Positions 1-9,950 of a DNA stretch of 64,000 nucleotides are shown here, in pieces. This DNA comes from Coniochaeta sp. PMI_546. Its lineage: Eukaryota > Ascomycota > Sordariomycetes > Coniochaetales > Coniochaetaceae. How positions within the stretch are numbered: position 1 is the stretch's first letter; the number at the start of each line of letters is the position of its first letter. The stretch lies in NCBI GenBank assembly GCA_021432605.1, contig MU271154.1:372001-436000 (forward strand). The letters run 5' to 3'. Both the position numbers and the translations under genes were made by a program. The notes below the pieces were generated by a model that saw only the letters and a program-made list of their open reading frames with translations, was not told the DNA's origin and did no database searches.

Positions 1-367
1 CCGCGACGCTCGAGCGCTACGTCAATTTGAAGATCAGCCGAGCGAAGGACATCATGGGCGTCCTGATAGCAGCGATCATCAGCCACACCGCATGCATCGA
101 AGACACCTTGGATCTTGGCCTTCGCATCGGGCGAGAACTCTATATCAAAGCCGTCGCCTTCTTTGCCCGATACCCACACGGTAGTAGCGCCTAAATGGAG
201 GTTGTTTTGCTTTGAGTTGATCAGCGCCCCGTTTCAACAATCAGAAAAGAATGGTTTGAAGACCCTACTGTTCTGGGCTTATATTGGTCCAGTTGACCAA
301 GGTCCAGCACTTCTGCCGAAGCGAGAACCGCAATTCCAATGAGGGTAAAGTGGTACCAACCCATCAT
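1..367 (-). CDS. Secreted protein of unknown function, cut by the left window edge
   Basis: The minus-strand start codon is at 367 (or the adjacent ATG at 364). It opens a hydrophobic leader ending near a LASAE site, which reads as a signal peptide. Exon 1 (367-269, 33 codons) can be spliced in phase 0 over a 60-base intron (268-210, donor GTAGGG, branch-like CTGAT, acceptor TCAAAG) to exon 2 (209 to beyond position 1). Exon 2 encodes a segment with an acidic patch (GKEGDGFDIEF) followed by a pair of cysteines about eight residues apart (DACGVADDRC). I do not recognise the family. The two cysteines suggest a disulphide in a secreted protein, which is inference. The C-terminus lies outside the window. 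Confidence is moderate for the gene and low for any role. Confidence 0.5.
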
Positions 368-1961
368 TGTGGATTTCAGAGGAGCCACAGGCGATATCCG
401 GGTTGGAAATGTTGGATTGTATCTTATTCTCTGCGTGTGGTGAATGCTGGATGTAGTGAGACGCAAAAACTGCTAGCAGAAGCAAGCGAAATACTGGCAG
501 AGAACAACACTAGGGATATATATGAATATTAGTCGACAGGTTCATGACGCACGACCAGCCTAATCGAGCTCATGACGGTAAGTCTGGTCTCTTACCGCCG
601 AATGAGTCGACCTCATGGGTCGTGGGTAGTGTTGGAGTCTAATTTACACCTCACCGTTGGGGTCGGCCTCATCATCGCCACTTTGGCTGCATGTGAGGGC
701 CAACATGGACGCTAGACAAACCAAAGGATTTGACGAATGAACATCATTACAAAGCATTTGAGCAGCATCCTGACCTTGCCCCCGATTCTAAAAGCGAACA
801 TGAGGTTGGTATTAATTGTAGCGAGTTAGCCGCTCTGTATTCTGTAAGGTTCGTCGTTGTCATTGTGTTGAAAACTCGCCCACTGCGGTGGTTTTCATGG
901 GAAAAGGGTCTGGATAACACACTCACAACACCGACGAGCCATACGAACTGCAGGTACCTAGACGCAAGTTCTTGTAAATTCTCAAGTTAAGAGACTTGCG
1001 TCATTCCATGTTCTTCAGGGAGGATTGAGCGTTATAGAAAACCACTATGTCAGCAGCAACTAACAGCGAGTCTTTAACTTGGTCTTGCATTTCGGGGTAT
1101 CAAATCCCTGCAGCAGTCTAAACTATAATTCTAGGGTTTACAAGACCGCGGGACTGTCCACCACGCAGATCGGCCGCAACACTGAGATGTTCGTTGAGCA
1201 GATGTCCAACCCAGGTCGTCAGAGCGCGTAATTACCCGTCTATTATGGATGTCATTTTGCGCCTTCTGGAGGGAGACTGTCTTGGCAAAATTCGTTGTGA
1301 CCATCCGTCTATACTACCCTGCAACGACCTGTTGGTAGAGGAGTAGGTGAGATGCCCCACATGTTGGTTTCAGACCTCTATGTGCCACTGACTCTTATTC
1401 ACCGATTTAAGGACCTAAGGGATCTGTGATGACAGTGTTGGCCGCATCACTGAGCCCAGGTGCACTGAAGAGGCGGGTACCGGCGAAGCCAACAGATCAG
1501 CCAGACACAAGAGATCGAGTCTCCATCCAAAGACTTTCGTTGAGGCCGAGGTTATGTTTCTCTTTTGTGTTGCCAATGGATTGGTAATTTCCTCAATGAG
1601 CGTCTAAATCGTCGGCTTATTCGTCCAGTATGAGGATCGTTGGATTGGGTGGCTAACAACCATCAAGGCCAGCGGTGGAGGCCACGGCAGAGCCTCGTTG
1701 GTACTGACGTTGGTATAGACGTTGGTATTCGGAATTGGCAGAATCTATTAATGGCAAGACCTGTGCCCGATGGCACTTGGTGACGGAATCAAAGCATTTT
1801 CAAGAATAACCATATTCTCTGCGCACCAACCGTGAGTTTGGACGGCTAGACCAAGGTCTGCGTACATAAATGACGGTACGTCGCCAGCCCAAAGTTGAGC
1901 TTGTGTCAATTCATCGCACTAGCTCTTCACTAAGACAGAACTCATTCTGCAATCTGTTACA
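368..1961. other. Intergenic region, no convincing gene
   Basis: No ORF here has a fungal-like gene structure. One stretch, 1142-1231 on the plus strand, has coding-like codon use and ends in TAA (29 codons, reading KTAGLSTTQIGRNTEMF and ending GRQSA). It could be the last exon of a decayed gene. The final few hundred bases are the promoter side of the metallopeptidase gene that starts at 1962. Confidence 0.5.
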
Positions 1962-3367
1962 ATGAGACTTACCTTGTCCCTGGTCCTGCTTTGGAGCTAT
2001 TCCTCACTCGCAGCTCGCTTCATGTACGCCCTCGATAAATCTTGTGGTACGATATCATACCGTGGTAGACTAGATTGTAGATTCACTGCTGAACTGACGT
2101 GTTTTAGATAATACTGACAAGATTACCTTGCGAGATGGCATTGTATCAGGCTGGCAGGACGCGGTGGACATGGTCGATAACGCATTCAAGGTAATGGCAG
2201 AGCATGGTTCTGATGAGAAAGTTCAGGCCATGTGCAAGTATGTCTTTGGCGAGAATGACTTCAACAATAAGTTCGACCAAGTGAAAGGTGAGGTTTCAAG
2301 GATTTCTTTGACGGACTTAAGATGCATCTTGCCGTAACGACTTGAGCTTATCGCTGACTTTAATTTTCCATTACCAGCCATCTTCGACGCCATCAGAGTA
2401 TATAGTCGGGATCCTTCGCCATTCCGACCCCAGGACGATGCGTGGAAGGCAATAAGGAGTAATGAAGATGTGGTAAGCACCCGAGAAAGCTAGCCGACAC
2501 TGATGGTGTATATCGAGGCGTCCTCGTCACTGACACTGACATATCCGCCAAAGGAGGTGTACTGTGACGCATCACGCATCATAAACAGAGGCACAGAAAC
2601 AAAAGGTAATATGTGGGACACTATGATGCAGAGGGCATTCAGAGTAGAATGGTATGAAAAACTCATGGTGTGCTACAATCCGAGCACCGTGCCGAAAACC
2701 GGAACTGCGATGGCCTTCACCTGGAACTCGGATTTTACCAGGTTGTGGGATTGGATCCAGGCCGGCGGCAACAGGTTAGGCATACCCAAGGCGGACTATA
2801 CGACTCCTACCAGATACGCCAGCTCGATGGACTTGTGCACTTGGTACACCAACCAGAAGGCTGCGGAAGGGTGGCCCAAAATCGATTCAACCACGCTAGA
2901 AACGGTGAAATCAGAAGATTTTATCAATGCCCTCAAGGAGTTGCAGACTCCTGTGGATGGCTTGCGGTACTTGGGGGCCACATTTCTTCACGAGGTAAGT
3001 CCTCGTTCCTTCTCCTGCCTTGGGCTTTCTTCTCATCTTTCCTAGTTTGTATACCCTTGCGAAGCTGACACACCACTTCTTTAGTTGACGCACACGCCTC
3101 AAGGCGGGAGACTAGAGGACGTGACGGACAATAACCTACCCGACGGGACCAGACAATGCTACGGCTGGAGGTGTGTCGGGCAATTGAAGAATGTCAGGAA
3201 TTCGGGTGAGTGCATGCAGATCATGACTGAGTTCGAGATATCTCCCAAAAAGTTCTGTTGAAACTGACAGGCATGCTCCAGATTCCATAAATATGCTCGC
3301 TATTGCGCTGAAGGTTTGGTCTCTGAAGCACTGGGTCAATGATGATGGCCAGATCATTCCGCTTTGA
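1962..3367 (+). CDS. Secreted HExxH zinc metallopeptidase, M35-like
   Basis: A hydrophobic leader (MRLTLSLVLLWSYSSLAA) indicates secretion. Exons read as 1962-2046, 2108-2287, 2378-2472, 2554-2994, 3085-3205 and 3282-3367, giving about 335 residues. The zinc-binding motif HELTH (residues 266-270) is formed across the 2995-3084 intron: exon 4 ends in His-Glu and exon 5 begins Leu-Thr-His. A downstream CYGWRC segment and an NSDSINMLAIAL helix resemble the region after the active site in deuterolysin/aspzincin-like enzymes. I infer an extracellular peptidase of clan MA; the third zinc ligand was not assigned. The third intron could instead end at 2517, adding 13 residues in frame. Cysteines are plentiful, as expected for a secreted protein. 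Confidence 0.72.
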
Positions 3368-3873
3368 GTACAACGAGCCGTAAGCATATTGCAGACTTGC
3401 AAGCGTGTGCCAAACGGGGATTGCTCCGTTCTAGAGATACCTCAACACCATGTGTGGCTGGCACTACTATCTCCATGTACTGATACCATCGAAAGAGGGG
3501 ATTTATGGTCGGCGCCAGCATCAGGTCAGCATACAGAGGGCCATGGCCGTTACAAGTGTCACATAGGAGCATGTATAGGAACATATACCGGATTACTCGG
3601 ATAAGGCTCTTTTGTGAATGTTTGTTAACTCCCAGATATGTCCAAGCTTCCAAATGGACATCGTGTTGGTGGGCATAATATTTTGTTGTATCGCAGTGAA
3701 GTCGGACTGGTCTTGGCAATATCGCGCGCTATTAATAGAACCAACGTCCACTGTCTCGGCGTTAATATTCAGCTTTCCTGATTCAACAAACATCTTTTGC
3801 GACTCTATGCATCCCTATCTTCTGAATCGCAACCACCGCTTTCTCCATAGAGGCAATCCTCCTGCTGATTATC
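3368..3873. other. Intergenic region
   Basis: This is the 3' flank of the metallopeptidase and the 5' flank of the 2EXR gene. Short open frames exist on both strands, but none has a start context, introns or motifs that support a gene. Confidence 0.5.
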
Positions 3874-5060
3874 ATGGACATCCAAAAACAAAGTCCATTC
3901 CTCTCCCTTCCACTGGAGATCCGCAATGCCATCTACGCAGACCTCGTTCCCAAAGCTGTTCATATATCTCTCCGACACGGCAGAGTCTCTATTTCGACAT
4001 GCATCGAGCCCAAAATCGGCAGATATCAAAGCGGGATTGAACGTAGGCCTCCTGGAGATCACCGGAGCGAGACTCTCTGGGCGCGTCGATTGCAGTCCTC
4101 GTGGGGTCCACACTGGCAATGCGAAGAAGTCGCGCAAATGACGAAGGAAAGCATCCCGCAAAGCACCCACCCTTGCGTTCGCAATGTATCGGCAATGTCC
4201 ATACTCTTTCTTTGCAAGAAAATGTGGGTTGGTGATTGTTGAGGCTTCAAGTGTCATGTTCTTGCTGACAGCGTCTCTCTACTAGCCATACGGACGTGTC
4301 TGAATGGTTGAGCCACAATGCCGTATTTCACGTCACGGACCTAGATACTCTTTGCGAGCTTGCCCAGCTCCGTCGCAGGTCCGATGCTCCGCATTCCCCC
4401 TACGGGTTCCTGTCCGCTGTGACCCCATCGATCAGAAAGCTGAGCATAATCCTGCGACTTCCTCTGCCCGTCTTCCAGGTGCTGGGTAGTGATATCGATT
4501 TATCCAATCCTCCCCACGGTCATCACGGAAACAACAATGAGTACAACTTGGCAAGCATGTGGAGACAAGTATGGCCACTTCTCGCCCTTCAACTAGCAGG
4601 ATTGCGCCGCGTCAGTCTCTGGCTGGACCATGATGAAAGCAGGTCCTGGTGCCTGGTCAACGAGCGCAGGGTCCTGTCACCGTTCATTAACTCGCTGCCA
4701 CCTGATAAGCTAACCATGCTTGACGGCGTGACTCTGAACCTCCCAAATTTACATCCTCGTGATGAGAACCCCGAACTTCATTTCACTCAAGACAGCCCCC
4801 AACCACCAGCACATTTCACGATAAGCAGGAGGCTGAGACAGAGGTATTACTACGACGAAACCAGTTCAGGATATGACAGGGTGTCTTACGTGCCAGACTT
4901 TCCGCTGCTGCTCGAATTTCGTGATTGGGAGGGATCAGGCTTTGAGTCCATGACATTCGAGGAGATTGAAGAATTTGAGCGTCTGCTATGGAAACGGGGC
5001 GACGATGTTGACCTTCTGATATCGGAGGCAACTGGGCCTGTATGCCAATTAACGATGTGA
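3874..5060 (+). CDS. 2EXR / F-box-like domain protein
   Basis: Two exons (3874-4223 and 4286-5060) give 374 residues. The 62-base intron has donor GTGGGT and acceptor CTACTAG. The N-terminus carries the fungal 2EXR/F-box-like signature (FLSLPLEIRNAIYADLV, residues 9-25). Across the splice, a LCKKIHTDVSEWLSHN segment continues into a block (FHVTDLDTLCEL) typical of the long uncharacterised bodies of these proteins. No signal peptide or membrane segment is visible. Proteins of this kind are numerous in Pezizomycotina and mostly unstudied; by analogy to F-box proteins they may contact ubiquitin-ligase adaptors, which is inference. A second, tandem version of the same domain type lies at 34328-36100. 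Confidence 0.75.
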
Positions 5061-5299
5061 TAAATAATAGGCCCGCGATTGACCGAGCTCAACCACCTTG
5101 AATTTCGCTGGAGTTGGCAGTGTCGCCTTCTTCTACACACCGATCCAGTGAAATGGAGGCTCAGTCAACAGCGGACAAGGTGTTGACACGTTTCTCATGA
5201 ATCAATATGCAGAGTGCATATCTACGTACCCAGATGCAGCATCCTCCCTGGTAGACTTGAATGGCTCAAAGCTGCAGAATCATAGTCTCGTGGCAAATT
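5061..5299. other. Intergenic region
   Basis: Downstream flank of the 2EXR gene. No gene is visible before the decayed copy that begins near 5300. Confidence 0.4.
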
Positions 5300-5680
5300 C
5301 TACAACTCAGCAACGCCGACCTGTCCACCTGCTAAGTAGTCGTAACTTATATGACAGATACGGATGACGCACACAATGCCCAGGAGTAGTAAACACCCCG
5401 ACTATTCGGCTATGTCATTGACTCAAGCGAAGAAGGCCTGTTCTGCGATCTGACTGACAGGCACTGAACCCTCTCTGCTCACCAACTTCGGTCGATTTCT
5501 CTAGACTGGAGGCATAGCAGCAGAAAGACCCTCGTCCTTTGCGATGGCTGCGTTGCCGTTCACTCTCGTGGTTAAACACGACTGCCCACTAAAGCCGAGC
5601 TATTCGAGGACTTGTCGGATTGTTAGAGTGGCGAGGTCGCGTGGTCAGGTTGGAATAGAGAGTGCAATAAAATTGTCTAT
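5300..5680 (+). pseudogene. Decayed 3' partial copy of the gene at 8847-9950
   Basis: The plus strand here aligns by eye with the last part of the gene at 8847-9950 and its 3' flank. The stretch from about 5430 (GGCCTGTTCTGCGATCTGAC) matches about 9783 (GGTCTGTTCTGCGATTTGAC), followed in both by CAGGCA and CCCTCTCTGCTC. CGTTCACTCTCGTGG near 5555 matches TGTTCACCCTCGTGG near 9910, and GAGGACTTGTCGGA occurs near 5608 and near 9958, past the functional stop codon. The copy lacks an open frame and carries small insertions, deletions and stops. Because similarity continues beyond the stop codon, this is a DNA-level segmental duplication of the 3' end rather than a gene of shared domain only. Confidence 0.72.
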
Positions 5681-6329
5681 GGCTTCCTATACCTTGTACT
5701 ATTGCTATTAATATCAATCTACATGTTCCTAGACGACGCTTTGAGCGTAAATTGTACTATAGAGAACATTGCGAGACCGACGTCCACAGTGGTGATGCTC
5801 CAGAGCAGGATTTTCCTCGAAAGGTGGAAAGAACGTTCTTTGGTTACCTTATCCTGCCTCATAGACATATTAAAGGCCGTCGTCGACATATTAGTAGTGA
5901 ATATAATCATGAAATAGCTGAGTTAAGCGTCTTCTGATACATTGTGAGGAGCATTAGGAAGGTGCTTTACATATCTGATTACTGCCAGCAGGTGTTGGGC
6001 TGTTGGTACTGTTGGTACAATTGCTGGCTCGTATGTTACTCTTGGTCGCATTTTAGGCGGGCGCTTGAGTATAGATGGCGATTGGATGTGCTGCGAGGTG
6101 GACTGTATCCGGCCAATACAACGCCAAGCAACGCGGATACATAGTAGATTCGCATTTGAATGTTGACTAATTATGACAACTATATCCTTGCGCCTCACAA
6201 CTGTGAAAGAAAGTTTCCTGGGAGGGGCTGTACAGGCATGTGTCGTCATTTTTCTCGCGTCAAACTTATTCTCTATCTCCTTCCTCTTCCCCTGTTCTTT
6301 TCCCGATATCGCTCGAGGAGACAGCCAAG
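5681..6329. other. AT-rich intergenic region
   Basis: The region is AT-rich from about 5680 to 5930 and has no supported gene. The part just before 6330 is the likely 5' untranslated region of the F-box/ankyrin gene; it is pyrimidine-rich (TCTCTATCTCCTTCCTCTTC around 6271-6290), a common feature of fungal leaders. Confidence 0.45.
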
Positions 6330-7936
6330 ATGGAAACCGAAATGCTGAGTCTTCCAGCGGAGATACTTCAAAGTATTTTATTGTACACGGTACTCGCTCG
6401 TGGCGTGAAAAGAGGCCTCAGGCTTCGACTTGTATGCAGTGCGTTTGCGAGCCCTCAGCGTCAGGTAATTGGCTGATTATCAAGGTTGACCATCTTCACA
6501 CAGAAAAATTCGCAGATCTTACCAAATATGCTATCTACCAGTCGCATCTCCTCGACCATTTCTACGCCCCAGACGTCGGCTATCTGTGGCAGATCAAGGA
6601 TCATCATGGAGCAGAAATCTTCTGGCACGCTTATCTGGTGCAGCGAGTCCTCACAGAAAGAGACTGCACTGTGGGCCGCTACGTCGATATTCGAGAGGTC
6701 GCACAACGAATCTGCGAAGAAATTGGGTCAACAGCAGATCTCCAGGCCACTGTTCAGAGTCTTTGCTGGTTAGCTTTAGATGGTCAGACCTCTTTTCCCG
6801 GGAAACCTCGAGAGAGGATGTCATCGCCTGGTGGGCCGTTTGACGACTCTCCAATCTACAATCCAAAGCTTAGCCTTCTGTCCGCTGCCGCTCACTTCAA
6901 TCTTGTACATTTGGTTCAAGGGCTGCTATTGGAAGGATTCTGCGCCACCAGCCGCGGAAATATTTTCCCTTCTGCCTTGCAAATCGCTGCAATGGATGGG
7001 AATGCCAACATGCTGGAACTTCTTCAACAAGGTTTGCCTGAGTTCGAGGAACTGCCTGGATTTGACAAGTGGCGAGGGAAGACGGGACCGTGCTCTGTCA
7101 TAGGAGCTGCAATTCGGGGGGACATGGACATTCTTAAACTCGCTTTGTATCCGCCGTCACGAGCAACGACAGACACCAAGGACTATGCTGGCCATCACTT
7201 CGGAGAACTCGAGAGCTTCTCGCCAGTGGGAAGAGCACTCAGACAAGCACAGAGAAGCACAAGCAATCCTGAAGTATTCGACTACATTGACAAGTTCTTT
7301 AAGGAAACTCTATCACTAAGAGAACTCTACAATGCGCTGATATGGTATTCCCGAGCCGGCAGCATCTGCATGGTGCGTCATCTGCTTGCGAAGGGTGTGC
7401 CTGTTCACAATCCATCTGGGTATTCGATTCCGGTGGATCCGCCGTTGGTGGAGGCTTGCAAGGGTGGTCATGACGAGATCGTCGATCTCTTGCTCCAGCA
7501 CGGTGCTGACCCGAACTACGGGGCAGAGAAAATGCGACCACATACAGCCCTTCCAATGGCGGCGTCCTCAGGGAGTATGGCCATTGTCTGCAAGCTTCTC
7601 GATCATGGTGCGTTCATCAACGAGCTCAACGATCATTCCGAGAACTTACCGGCAATCTGGTATGCACTTGCCATTGAACATACCCAAATGGTTCATTTAC
7701 TGCTTGCCAAAGGCGCCAGTTTACATGCAGGGGGTGACATTGACATGAATACAGACGGATGGGTAGGGAAGTCGGCCCTTGAGATGGCCTTGGAACTAAA
7801 GTTGGACTCAATGGCTGATTTACTACGCGATCACGGCGTCAAAGCAGGACCTGCGTTGAGTAACAGCAGTTCTGCTCCTTGGAAACGGTGGCCAATGTTA
7901 ATCACAGCTTCAAATTTTGGGAACTGGACTCAGTAG
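6330..7936 (+). CDS. F-box-like protein with ankyrin repeats
   Basis: Start ATG at 6330. Exon 1 (6330-6438) encodes an F-box-like helix pair (MLSLPAEILQSILLYTVL, then LRLRLVC). It splices in phase 1 over 6439-6503 (donor GTGCGT, branch-like GCTGATT, acceptor CACACAG) to exon 2 (6504-7936), restoring LRLVCKKFADLTKYAIY. The total is 513 residues. From about residue 150 onward there are ankyrin-type units, including ALQIAAMDGNANMLELL, PLVEACKGGHDEIVDLLLQHGADPN, ALPMAASSGSMAIVCKLLDHGA and ALAIEHTQMVHLLLAKGASL. The likely role is substrate recognition for a ubiquitin ligase through the ankyrin face, inferred from architecture. No signal peptide or membrane span is seen. An ATG at 6240 is in frame but lies in leader-like sequence, so I chose 6330. 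Confidence 0.75.
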
Positions 7937-8082
7937 GCTTGGGCGAGAGATTTTCCGGTTAAATACACTAATCCAGTTGTCCAGCAACTAATACACCTCA
8001 GATGAGTACTTCATCAACAATTTGTGTTCTACCCCAAGGATCGCGCCGACGAAATGTTGTGCCGAAGTTTGATAGATGGCTC

Positions 8083-8691
8083 TCAGGAGAGGTTCACAAT
8101 CAACGCTGTAGACTGCCTTGACTTGTCAATAGTGAAGTCCGTTACGTACCTCCCAGCCATCTCGGCATAATCCTCAATCATCTTCTGAGCCCCGACGCCA
8201 AACGGGTTTCCTGTAGCCAGCTTTTGAAACGCCGCCTGTTCCCCGGGCGCAGTACCAGTCACTCCTACAGCCAACACTTTCGTTTCCTTTGGTGTCTTCC
8301 CCATGGCCTTGTACGCATCGTCAATAGCTTGCAAGACGCTGGCCTCGTCGACATTCTCATACTGAATATACTTCAGGCTCTTCACATCTCCACCAGCCTC
8401 TGTTTTCCAGACCGAGAGGAGAATGCCTCGAAGTGGTATTCGTGATGCTGCGTCATCACCTGCGTTCCATGCTTGAAAGACCAAGATCTTACCACCGTTT
8501 TTGTTGTAGCCGAGGACGTTGAGAGGGGGTTGGTTTAGGCAGCGGCAAATCCATATCATGACGCTACGCGCCGAACATGCCTGTTGGTGAGGCAGAACCT
8601 CAATCCTACATTGGTGGATAACTTGAAGTTCACTGGCACGAATGACTTTGTGAGATGACAACATAAAGACTGATGTCTCTTCACAGGACAT
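8083..8691 (-). CDS. Hypothetical protein, divergent partner of the 8847 gene
   Basis: A single open frame of 202 codons on the minus strand, with the first ATG at 8691. The C-terminal two thirds look protein-like (VLGYNKNGGKILVFQAWN, then KYIQYENVDEASVLQAIDDA and LAVGVTGTAPGEQAAFQKLA) and would form alternating strands and helices. The first 45 or so residues are Cys-rich and less convincing; translation may instead begin at the internal ATG at about 8559 (MIWICRCLNQ). I do not recognise the family. Its start lies only about 155 bases from that of the plus-strand gene at 8847, so the two could share a promoter. Confidence 0.5.
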   Translation of the reverse strand: MSCEETSVFMLSSHKVIRASELQVIHQCRIEVLPHQQACSARSVMIWICRCLNQPPLNVLGYNKNGGKILVFQAWNAGDDAASRIPLRGILLSVWKTEAGGDVKSLKYIQYENVDEASVLQAIDDAYKAMGKTPKETKVLAVGVTGTAPGEQAAFQKLATGNPFGVGAQKMIEDYAEMAGRYVTDFTIDKSRQSTALIVNLS

Positions 8692-8846
8692 GAGAAGAAG
8701 AAAAAAGCATAACTAGAGGCTGGAATTCATACAAAACCTCATCTGAAATATAATTACATCACATAACGAACAGTTTTACGCTAGAGCAAGTATTTCCAAT
8801 TCTACTTCAGCAACTACAACTTCTTCGACATCCGTTCTCCCTCATC
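8692..8846. promoter_or_regulatory. Short divergent intergenic region, likely shared promoter
   Basis: About 155 bases separate two divergent start codons (8691 minus, 8847 plus). No clear TATA box stands out. Bidirectional promoter activity is inferred from spacing only. Confidence 0.35.
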
Positions 8847-9950
8847 ATGAGTGTCGGCGCCATCATGCTCGACGCTGCAGGGCTTTTTGCCACACTCGCC
8901 GTCTCTCTGGCTGGTCTGGGTGGCCACACAGGTGCTTTCACCGGTGTGAAGATTGTGGTGGGCCAAGGAGACGAAACCGTGTCTGGGAGCACTCCACATG
9001 TTGCCCTGTGGGATAATCACGGCAGCCGTATTGGACAATACCACCCATTGCCTTGGGATACTACCCCTGAGAGCAATCAAAGATCGATTGACGTCGAACA
9101 TACACAAACGACGCCCAAGGGAGCTCAGGCGGACCCATTCTATGTTATGATCAGCAACTTTGAGAATAATGCCATTTGCATCTCGGCAATCTACGTCACC
9201 AACGGAATCGTCAATAGTGTCTTCTACGGAGACATTGGCTATATGTGCGGCATGAGCTGGTATCCTAGCACCCGCGAACTCGACAGCAACTTTTACACGC
9301 CCCGATGTGTGGGGCTGGACGCCGACCACACGAACGGCATCAATGCGCGAGCTCTAAGCCTCCACCTCAACGATATGGCCGCCCAGCCGAACAAGCTTGC
9401 GGAATACAACGAGAATATTGACACACTCTGCAAGAGTACTCCTCGGTTCTCCTTTTGGGGCAACCTTACCCCTGACGGCCAGATTCCGTTCTTCACACCC
9501 CCTCTTCAGTACAACCAAGACTCAGGTAATGGTGGACAAGGTGCAGACAAGGACCCCAAGGCTGTCATTGACAAGGACAACCAGTATGATAAGAGTGTCT
9601 GCGTCTCCCAAAAAGAGCACCATCACAAGAGGTCGTCACAGACAATGAAAAGGCGTGGCGGAGTCAAGACCAGTAATATCAACCCGGCACACCTGGTCAT
9701 CACCGACTACGATGCGCACAGCGCCCAGGAGGTGTGTGAACATCCCAACTCCGTCGGATGGGACATTGTGTCGACGAAAGAGGGTCTGTTCTGCGATTTG
9801 ACCGACAGGCAGCTGTACCCTCTCTGCTCCCCGACTGTCACGGTCAATTGCTTCGACTTGGGGACGCTGCAGCTTAAGACACTTGGGGAGCGTGACGGCA
9901 GCTTTGCTGTTCACCCTCGTGGCTATAATACCACTGCGCACTGGAAGTGA
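8847..9950 (+). CDS. Hypothetical, probably secreted or membrane-associated protein
   Basis: Intronless frame of 367 codons. The N-terminus has a hydrophobic segment (residues about 5-25, AIMLDAAGLFATLAVSLAGL) that could be a signal peptide or anchor. After it comes a beta-rich block (VKIVVGQGDETVSG, PHVALWDNHGSRIGQYHPLPW, FYVMISNFENNAICISAIYV) reminiscent in style of lipid- or sugar-binding sandwiches, though no family is recognised. A central Asp/Lys/His-rich linker (DKDPKAVIDKDNQYDKS, then KEHHHKRSS) separates it from a C-terminal Cys-containing block (EGLFCDLTDRQLYPLC). A degraded copy of the 3' end lies at about 5300-5680, so the locus has undergone local duplication. The function is unknown. 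Confidence 0.65.
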   Translation: MSVGAIMLDAAGLFATLAVSLAGLGGHTGAFTGVKIVVGQGDETVSGSTPHVALWDNHGSRIGQYHPLPWDTTPESNQRSIDVEHTQTTPKGAQADPFYVMISNFENNAICISAIYVTNGIVNSVFYGDIGYMCGMSWYPSTRELDSNFYTPRCVGLDADHTNGINARALSLHLNDMAAQPNKLAEYNENIDTLCKSTPRFSFWGNLTPDGQIPFFTPPLQYNQDSGNGGQGADKDPKAVIDKDNQYDKSVCVSQKEHHHKRSSQTMKRRGGVKTSNINPAHLVITDYDAHSAQEVCEHPNSVGWDIVSTKEGLFCDLTDRQLYPLCSPTVTVNCFDLGTLQLKTLGERDGSFAVHPRGYNTTAHWK

